Assembly (NCBI GenBank): GCA_905221605.1
Contig: CAJNDS010002241.1
Location: 436,501-500,500, forward strand
Source of the DNA: Symbiodinium natans
Taxonomy: Eukaryota > Sar > Dinophyceae > Suessiales > Symbiodiniaceae
DNA: 64,000 nucleotides
Reading direction: 5' to 3'
The translations under genes were made by a program, and so were the position numbers. The notes under the pieces were generated by a model that was given only the letters and a program-made list of their open reading frames with translations, was not told the origin of the DNA and made no database searches. This document shows, one piece after another, positions 59,001 to 64,000 of this stretch (position 1 is its first letter; every line of letters starts with the position of its first letter).

Positions 59001-62000
59001 CGAGGAATCGCGTTGGATGTCGTGGTAGACAAGGTCTGGTCATCCTTCCTCGGTTCTCTGCATTGCGAAACTTGGGTTTAGGTGTTTAGGGTTTAGGGTT
59101 TGGGGTTTAGGGTTAAGGGTTTAGGGTTTAGGGTTTTTGCATGCTAAACTACAAATGTTGCCCCGAGACCTCGAGCAACCGATACGTCTTTGGAGAACGT
59201 TGAAGCCCTGATATGGATCCCCACATAGTACGATGCCCTTATACCAAGGACACCACTAAGGTACCCCTAAACCCTAAACCTTAAACCCTAAACCCTAAAC
59301 TCCAATAAGGCACGCCTACTTTTCGGAAACCCTCAAATGGCTGAGTATAGTTCTGTCGGCTTTCAAATCCAGGGCCAGTCTCTATATGTACACAAAAGTA
59401 AACTTCAACCTCACAAGCACCACCACATCTTCTAAACGCCTGAACCCTTGATCCGACAACCGGAAAATTGAGCAAACACCCGACTAAGTGGCAAATTTCA
59501 CACTAAAAACTCGACAGAAGTCTTTTTGTGGGTCGGTGTTTTGAGGTGATGTCTGCTGTTGTTAAAACAGTGCGCAAGGTGACATTAAGGGCCTGTGTAG
59601 TTTGGTTCAACTTGTCTACCTTGGTTGAAACATCTTGAAAATCCGCCAAATTCATGCAACAACTAGTGGGCGTGGATGGAAGTTATGTTTAAGTGGGTCG
59701 GAATTGTTTTGGTGGTGGTTTCAAGCCCCAGCTAAGCCCTAAAAGCCCACGAATGAGCCCTGAACCCTAAACCCTGGAAGTCGCAAACCCAACTGTAAAC
59801 TCCACTTCGCAAGACGCGGGAATCCCTAAATTAACCCTAAACCCTAAACCCTAAACTCTAAACTCTAAACCCTAAACCCTAAACCCTAAACCCTAAACAC
59901 AACCTCAAGAAGACACGAGAAAAGCCCAGGCTCATCTTCGGCCGGCGGATCTCCACTTTTCCGCCTCCCAGTTGCTTACTTGGAGGTTCATGGTAGTTAG
60001 TAACCCAAGTATAGCTGTAATAGGGCTTAGGATTGAAAGTTTAGGGTTGAGGGTTTAAGGTTATAACTGTAATTACTTATAACTGTGCTTAGAACCATAT
60101 TCGGGCACTTGGGGGGCTTATAAGTGGGTTACCCAACTATAAGCACCTGAACCTCCAAGTAGGCCTTGTTTTATTGCACCTGTACATGCTGGGATGTTTC
60201 CCCCCGTACACGAACAGTCCTTGTAGTCTCCAGTTTAGGGTTTAGGGTTTAGGGTTTAGGGTTTAGGGTTTAGGGTTTTGCGTTTAGGGTTTACGGTTTA
60301 GGGTTGGGATGTTCACCCTTGTACTAACAGTCCTTGATAGGGATTCTACTACCCCCCTTTTCTTAATCCTTCTTGAGGACTGTTAGTATAAGAGCCAAAC
60401 ATCCGAACCTTTATACTTTATTAGATTTTGTTAATTAGGCCAATCAATATACACCATGGCTACACTATCCCAATCAATGCATTGGGGCTTCGGGGTCTAA
60501 ACACTAACCCCCCCCCCCCCCCGTTTTGGGTAAGGGCTGTACGGCGAACTACGAAGATGACCTCTGCAAGGGTATTTTGGGTACGCAATCTGTTTGCTTG
60601 AAGCAATACAGGGATGAGAAGGGGATGCAGTTCATACCGGTCATTGCATAGGCTCGGAAACACCCTCATTACATACTTACCACCCATGTACAACCCCCCC
60701 CCCCCCCCCCCCCCCCCCGCGCCCGGAAAATCGTGCTAAACTGCGGGAAGCCCCCCAAAACCCTAGGCCCTAAACCCTACTTGGAGGTTCATGGGACTTA
60801 ATAACCACTTATAACTGGGCTTATAACCCTACTTATAATAGGGATAACCCCTATAAGGCCCTTTAGGGGTATTATAAGTGGCGTTATAAGTACAGTTGTA
60901 ATTGGTTAGTAAGTACCATGAACCTCCAAGTATGACAAAAACCCCAAACCACCCTGTTTCTGAGCTCCCACACCTCGGCGTTCTCGGATATTTCGGGCCA
61001 GGGTCGGAAATCCTTGTCGCGGCTGAGCTGAAGGGGAGGCAGAATATCCTTTCAGGGTTTAGGGTCTAGGGTTTAGGGTTTAGGGTTTGGGGGAGTTCTC
61101 AGGGTACCTTTAGAAACGTGTCCTGGATGTGCTAGCTTTACAAGCAGGTAAGTAGAGTTATCAGGGGTGCCCTAAATTGGGTTTTGAGGATCCTAACTTC
61201 GGTTATACGCCCCTTGACTTTAGCCAGTATGGTAAGGGAGCCCCTCCTTGTAGGGTTTAGGGTTTAGGGTGTAGGGCTTAGGGCTTAGGATTTAGGACCT
61301 AGTCCTTGCGGTTGAGGGAATCTTATCAAGAAAACGGCGCTAGTTTTCCATACTCGGGCCGCCTTTTGGCTCTACCCCTACACACGAGGGACCTTATCGG
61401 CGGAACCTGGGCCCGAAACCCTAAACTTTCAAAACAGAGGGGGGGTTAGTAGGGGAATCCATAAGTTGCGGTTTAGGGTTTAGGGTTTAGGGTTTAGGGT
61501 TTAGGGTTTAGGGTTTAGGGTGTAGGGGAACCCATGAGTTGGGGTTCATTACTCCACCCGGCCCTAAGCCCGAAGCCATGGCACGACCTTCTAGGAGCCC
61601 CCAGACCGAAGACCTCTGGGGTTTAGGGTTTAGGGTTTGGGGTTTAGGGTTTAGGGTTTAGGGTTTGGGGTTTGGGGTTTGGGGTTTGGGGTCTTGGGTT
61701 TGGGGGTTGGGGGTTGGGGTTTGGAGTTTGGGGCTTGGGGTTTGGGTGTCAGGTCGAAGCCCAATAGAAGAGCCCATAACCCAAAATAATCAGCCGGTCG
61801 AGCAGCGGGGATGAGGAAAGATGGACTCGTCGGGAAGGAAGAGGCTGTCCAGAACCGGGCCTGTCAAATCGCGCCCCCAACAAGGGTTCGGGTTTGGGTG
61901 CTTAGGGTCTAGGGTCTAGGGTTTCGGGTGTTTAGGATTTGTCCGTGGAACCCTATATACATCCTGAACCCCAAACCCAAAACCCAAAACCCTGCCTCAC

Positions 62001-63787
62001 CCTTCAACCCGAAAGAGGCATTCAACCTACAAATCCTCGAAACCCCCTGTCAACCCTGTCAACCCGAGAGACCCTACATCACCAACACTCCAGCCCTGAA
62101 CCCCTAAACCCTTCAATCTTCGTTGACCCCAAACCCTAAACCCGGAACCCTAAACCCTACACCCTCAACCCTGAACCCTGAACCCTGAACCCTGGACCCT
62201 GAACCCTGAACCCAAAAACCCTAAACCCTAAACCCTAAACCCTAAACCCTAAACCCTACCACCTTCAATCTTCGTTGACCCAAACCCACGCCTCGGACTT
62301 GGGTTTCCCCGACGCCCAGGAGGGGGAAGGCCGTAACAGTCGGGGCCACCTCGCATCGTAGGGTTTAGGGTTTAGGATTTAGGGTTTAAGGTTTAGGGTT
62401 TAGGGCTTGGGGTTTAGGGCTTAGGGTTTAGGATTTAGGGTCTAGGGTTTAGCCCCAAACCCTGAAACCTAAGCCCTCGAGCCTAATTAGCAGCCAAAGC
62501 TCCTCAACCCGAAGCACTAAACCTGTGAAACCCAAACCCTAAACCCTAAACCCTAAACCCTAAACCCTAAACCCTATGGCCCGATCAGCTCTGAGGCCCC
62601 ACCACCGCTTCGAGTCGGAAGATACCTTGAGACAACTTAGTTGCTGAGTTCAGAAGCCCCCGAAAAGTTTACACTTTCAGTTCTTTTAGGGGATTAGAGT
62701 AGCCAAAAAGTGTAATTGAAGTGTACTCATTCAGCTACCAAGACAAGGCTTCGATGATGAACCCTACGTCCCACACCCTCAGCCCTGTCCAAACCCTCAG
62801 CCCGACACCCGAAACCCCAAACTTCAAAATGCCTTACGTCCTCGCCCTCAACTCTAAACTTTAAAACTAAATACCCTAAACCCTAAACCCCCAGCAAGGG
62901 TACACCTCCATTCAGGGCAGGGCATGGAGCTCTCAGAGAGGGGGGGGGGCCTCATCAACCCAAAACCCTAAACCCTAAACTCCCTAAACCCCAAACCCTA
63001 AACTCCCCAAACCCTAAACCCTAAACCCCAAACCCTAAACCCTAAACCCTTAACGGCGGCGAGGGGGGGGCGCCTCATCGGGACGCAGGGCCCCGCGGAG
63101 CCGGCGCCTGCGCAGCGCCAGCTGCGCCTCGCAGGCGGAGTTTAGGGGTTTAGGGTCTAGGGTTTAGGGTTTTGGGTTTAGGGTTTAGGGTTTCGGGTTT
63201 GGGGTTTAGGGTTTAGGAGTTTAGGGTGTAGGGGACACCTCTAAAGGGTGTAAAGGGCATGGGGGTTAGGGGCTTAGGAATCTACGGATCTAAGGTTCAG
63301 GGTGCTAGGAATTTAGGGTTAAGGTTTTAGGGAGATATGAGGCGTAGGGCGTTCGGGGTTTCTGGGTTCAAGGGTTTAAAGGGTTTGGGCTCAGGGAGAA
63401 GGGCTTCGTGGCTTGGGGTTGTAGGCTTAAGGGGTTCTAGGTCTCAGGGTGTTTTAGGTTTACAGGCTTATCTGAAGCAACAGTATACCAAGCAGTATGA
63501 GATAGAAATGCAAAAGTACCTGGTGGTTGATTTGCTACACTCACTAGACCCAAGAGGAACCTAGGAGCAAAGAAGGGTGCCCTGTTAGGTTTAAAAGGGG
63601 GCTCGCAGAAAAACAGCCCTAAACCCTAAACCCTAAACCCTAAAGCCTAAAGCCTAAACCCTAACCCTAAACCCTGAACCCTAAAGCCTCAAGGGCCTGA
63701 TTACCCAGCTTTGGGCTTGCCAAGGTTGGGAGATTCGGGATCGCAGCTGCCTCAGCCGTGGCTGCAGCCGCCAGACCTTCGTAGGGC
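43745..63787 (-). CDS. GCLC: glutamate-cysteine ligase catalytic protein, 30 exons, 5' partial
   Basis: Joins L-glutamate and L-cysteine with ATP, the first step of glutathione synthesis. I assembled 30 exons by hand; joined they give about 524 residues with one open frame and a TAG stop (43745-43747). Conserved eukaryotic GCL blocks appear in the correct order: SLFLPDES..HPRF, ARNIRERRG, YADAMPFGMGSSCLQVTMQA, LYDQLAP..LALTAATPF, DDDVRWG, SVDDRT, RKSRYDSVDCYI, THIAHLFARDPLVIFADRVE, ENIQSTNWQSLRWKPPPP, GWRVEFRSMELQMTDFENAA, SRAILDLKLDLRIPMSKVE, YEILNGNEQFAG, RSAGALPTAAEWMRTF, HPSYARDS. The N-terminal part with the start codon lies beyond the right edge. Of 29 introns, 19 have GC donors, 4 GT, 4 GA and 2 are ambiguous; nearly all acceptors are AG|G. 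Exons average about 53 nt and introns about 640 bp. Identity is close to certain; single junctions may shift by a few bases. Confidence 0.96.
46211..46331. mobile_element. foldback family C in a GCL intron
   Basis: AGTTACATGGTCCCTTAGTA at the left; CAACCCAAGGGCCCATAC inside. Confidence 0.75.
46685..46773. mobile_element. foldback family D in a GCL intron
   Basis: ATAATAAGGGCACCCTGTC at the left; AAAAGGGTACCACTGGCCTA then CCAAG at the right. Confidence 0.7.
47008..47115. mobile_element. dispersed repeat family N
   Basis: GGCCCCTCAAACCCTCTGAA, then CTAACTAAATAAGATCCTCT and GCAAGGGGCCTAACTAG. Related copies at 11295-11378, 21740-21885 and 40838-40936. Confidence 0.65.
47285..47376. mobile_element. 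foldback family A, copy 5, truncated right arm
   Basis: Left arm and core intact; about 14 bases lost from the right arm (CTGTTCGGATCCCAAG). It lies in the GCL intron between exons 47849 and 47187. Confidence 0.85.
47730..47844 (-). repeat. CCCTAAA tract
   Basis: About 16 perfect units, lying within five bases of the end of GCL exon 47849-47922. Confidence 0.97.
48936..53474 (-). CDS. GCLC: GCL exons 14-20
   Basis: Exons: 53432-53474 (DSARFNDLPMVFEE), 52872-52909 (HLDRLREAGVDE), 51714-51758 (VLATHIAHLFARDPL), 51153-51201 (VIFADRVELDDSRNLL), 50275-50369 (DIDHWENIQSTNWQSLRW, then KPPPPHKAGFGKQ), 49896-49929 (GQLSNVDSDHI) and 48936-48984 (WRVEFRSMELQMTDF). Five donors are GC and one is GT (at 51152). 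The donor after 50275 cannot be placed exactly because CAGGGCC occurs at both the donor and the acceptor, as expected if the insert duplicated its target. The first exon here sits against an intron of family K sequence, and 52872-52909 abuts a 21-base G run. Confidence 0.92.
52178..52262. mobile_element. foldback family G, short copy
   Basis: AGAGGCCCCGCCCTTAGTTA, then GGACCCTAAACTAG; the right arm AAGGGGACCCCCTCTT is retained. Confidence 0.7.
52796..52866 (-). repeat. CCCTAGA variant array
   Basis: Five CCCTAGA units passing into CCCTAAA, directly left of GCL exon 52872-52909. Confidence 0.9.
53535..53974. mobile_element. two foldback family K elements
   Basis: 53535-53636 starts GGGCATTTCCCAAAATAGGG and ends TCTCGGAAACCCCCC; 53888-53974 runs GGGGACCCCGAAAATAGACC through AATAAGGTACCCCGAATTTC. 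Both lie in the GCL intron between exons 13 and 14. Confidence 0.75.
54065..58278 (-). CDS. GCLC: GCL exons 8-13 (catalytic core)
   Basis: Exons: 58210-58278 (VYADAMPFGMGSSCLQ), 56930-56979 (VTMQASNIDESRRLYD), 56640-56707 (LAPLTPVLLALTAATPFLRG), 55668-55701 (DDDVRWGQIA), 54993-55079 (SVDDRTSAER, then a variable tail) and 54065-54134 (SATTPLRKSRYDSVDCYIG). Splicing GATCA|G rebuilds LYDQLAP, and ATCT|GC rebuilds CDDDVRWG, both through GC donors. Exon 12 has two possible donors in the same phase: a GC at 55022 or a GT that opens the telomeric tract at 54992; they differ by ten residues in a loop that varies in the family. The DAM.FGMG..CLQ block is one of the most conserved in this family. Confidence 0.92.
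54385..54490. mobile_element. foldback family B, left arm replaced by telomeric tract
   Basis: Core GGGGCACTTGAGGGGG and right end GTGCCATGAACCTGCAC remain; a TTTAGGG tract stands where the left terminus should be. It lies just downstream of GCL exon 13 in the array. Confidence 0.7.
54598..54690. mobile_element. foldback family K
   Basis: GGGCCCCGAATAGACCCCCA, then ATTAGGATCCCCTTA and AAGGACCCCAATAAGGTA, in the GCL intron between exons 12 and 13. Confidence 0.7.
55232..55334. mobile_element. foldback family H in a GCL intron
   Basis: CTAAGGGTCCATGTACC at the left, GGTACATGGACCTTTAG at the right; ACTTGGGCCTTAAAGTAC inside. Confidence 0.85.
56210..56317. mobile_element. foldback family G in a GCL intron
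   Basis: GGGGCCCCCCTAGTTATAAG at the left; ATAAGGATCC core; GTAAGGGAGCCCCC at the right. Confidence 0.8.
57121..57203. mobile_element. foldback family E in a GCL intron
   Basis: TTAGTAGGGAATGAGGGAAT with GGCCCTCATTCCCTCTT at the other end. A fragment of the same family lies at 26069-26095. Confidence 0.85.
57880..58066. repeat. degenerate tandem repeat of about 60 bp
   Basis: GCAGACCCCTAAGCCCCTAA or close variants recur at about 57.89, 57.95, 58.01 and 58.05 kb, with AAAATCCRC between them. Confidence 0.6.
58068..58203 (-). repeat. CCCTAAA tract
   Basis: About 19 perfect units ending seven bases from the GCL exon 58210-58278. Confidence 0.97.
58991..63787 (-). CDS. GCLC: GCL exons 1-7 of the window
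   Basis: Exons: 63751-63787 (PYEGLAAAATAE), 63074-63127 (AQLALRRRRLRGALRPDE), 62292-62349 (VAPTVTAFPLLGVGETQVR), 61807-61860 (PVLDSLFLPDESIFPHP), 60974-61012 (FPTLARNIRERR), 59943-59964 (GKVEIR, only 22 nt) and 58991-59057 (PRKDDQTLSTTTSNAIPRSV). Donors are GC for the first four, then GT, GC and GA. The split codons all fit; for example HP(C|GA) rebuilds the HPRF motif and RR(G|GC) rebuilds RRGG. The intron between exons 5 and 6 holds two copies of foldback family B and one and a half copies of family A. The exact end of exon 3 could be the GC after LLG instead of the one after QVR, which would drop eight residues. Confidence 0.9.
59977..60161. mobile_element. foldback family B, with telomeric insert, adjacent to a GCL exon
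   Basis: Left terminus lies 13 bp from the 22-nt GCL exon 59943-59964. The left arm is interrupted at about 60023-60060 by TTAGGG-type sequence. Right terminus GAACCTCCAAGTA. Confidence 0.85.
60190..60406. mobile_element. foldback family A, half copy plus full copy around a telomeric tract
   Basis: 60190-60232 is a left half that ends in a TTTAGGG tract; 60304-60406 is a full element starting right after that tract. Consistent with a telomeric array breaking one element, or with two insertions. Confidence 0.85.
60777..60933. mobile_element. foldback family B, intact
   Basis: Termini TACTTGGAGGTTCATGG and CCATGAACCTCCAAGTA match exactly as inverted repeats, 157 bp, in the same GCL intron as the copy at 59977-60161. 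Confidence 0.92.
61145..61251. mobile_element. foldback family G in a GCL intron
   Basis: Left part diverged (GGTAAGTAGAGTTATCAGGG); right end GGTAAGGGAGCCCCTCCTTG. Confidence 0.7.
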
Positions 63788-64000
63788 CTCGCAGGGTTTA
63801 GGGTTTAGGGTTCAGGGTTCAGGGTTTAGGGTTTAGGGTGGGCAGGAGGGGAGTCTTAGACTGAAGAGATAAAACCCCAAACCCTCATCCCTAAACCCCA
63901 ACATCCCAAGCCCCTGACTCCATATCCAAAGTCAGCCCAAGACGCTATCTCCACACCGCGAAAATGTGAAACTATCCCAGAGCCTAACAGTGAACTAACC

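Noticed and set aside
1029-60406. CRISPR array or bacterial terminators from repeated hairpins
   Set aside because: Copies are kilobases apart, there is no regular spacing, and the context is clearly eukaryotic with introns.
62570-62640. Additional GCL exon
   Set aside because: A protein-like frame exists (IFRLEAVVGPQ), but exons 63074-63127 and 62292-62349 already join in phase and match the family without it.
1-64000. Chromosome end or subtelomere because of TTTAGGG
   Set aside because: Tracts occur throughout in both orientations, each short and surrounded by unique coding exons. A terminus would have one long array in one orientation at an edge.

Overview
The window looks like nuclear DNA of a dinoflagellate. 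Three observations support this. (1) Short exons on the minus strand splice together, in phase at almost every junction, into conserved proteins. The introns are non-canonical: mostly GC-AG, some GA-AG, few GT-AG, and nearly every acceptor is AG|G. (2) Every gene I could assemble lies on the minus strand, as in the unidirectional gene arrays of dinoflagellates. (3) Introns are crowded with short foldback elements of many families, which fits the introner transposons known from dinoflagellates. The telomere-type repeat TTTAGGG/CCCTAAA fits too, but here it is scattered through the whole window in both orientations, so this is not a chromosome end. Species cannot be decided.

Layout from right to left, in transcription order. 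63.8-43.7 kb: a glutamate-cysteine ligase gene in at least 30 tiny exons, its 5' part beyond the window. 43.6-41.7 kb: an unrecognised gene whose introns are exact foldback or telomeric inserts. 41.5-40.1 kb: three joined exons of another gene; a separate terminal exon lies at 38.2-38.4 kb. 38-27 kb: repeat-dense DNA with isolated exon-like islands. 26.8-25.2 kb: three exons ending in a stop. 21.7-17.8 kb: five small genes or gene ends in unusually unique DNA, including a secreted Cys-rich protein with a duplicated domain. 16.8-12.9 kb: scattered exons. 12.7-8.6 kb: start of a J-domain co-chaperone with a perfect HPD motif. 6.3-5.2 kb: a gene end of four exons. 4.0-2.1 kb: start of a small gene.

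Between exons lie three kinds of DNA: tracts of TTTAGGG and variant 7-9-mers; at least twelve families of about 90-180 bp inverted-repeat elements, several with telomeric tracts inserted inside them; and long G/C homopolymers and microsatellites. Most long open frames inside telomeric tracts are artefacts of the repeat. The central observation is that telomeric repeat blocks and foldbacks act as introns: in several places the insert is flanked by a direct duplication carrying the splice site, and one intron is essentially a pure TTTAGGG array, whose unit itself supplies GT and AG.
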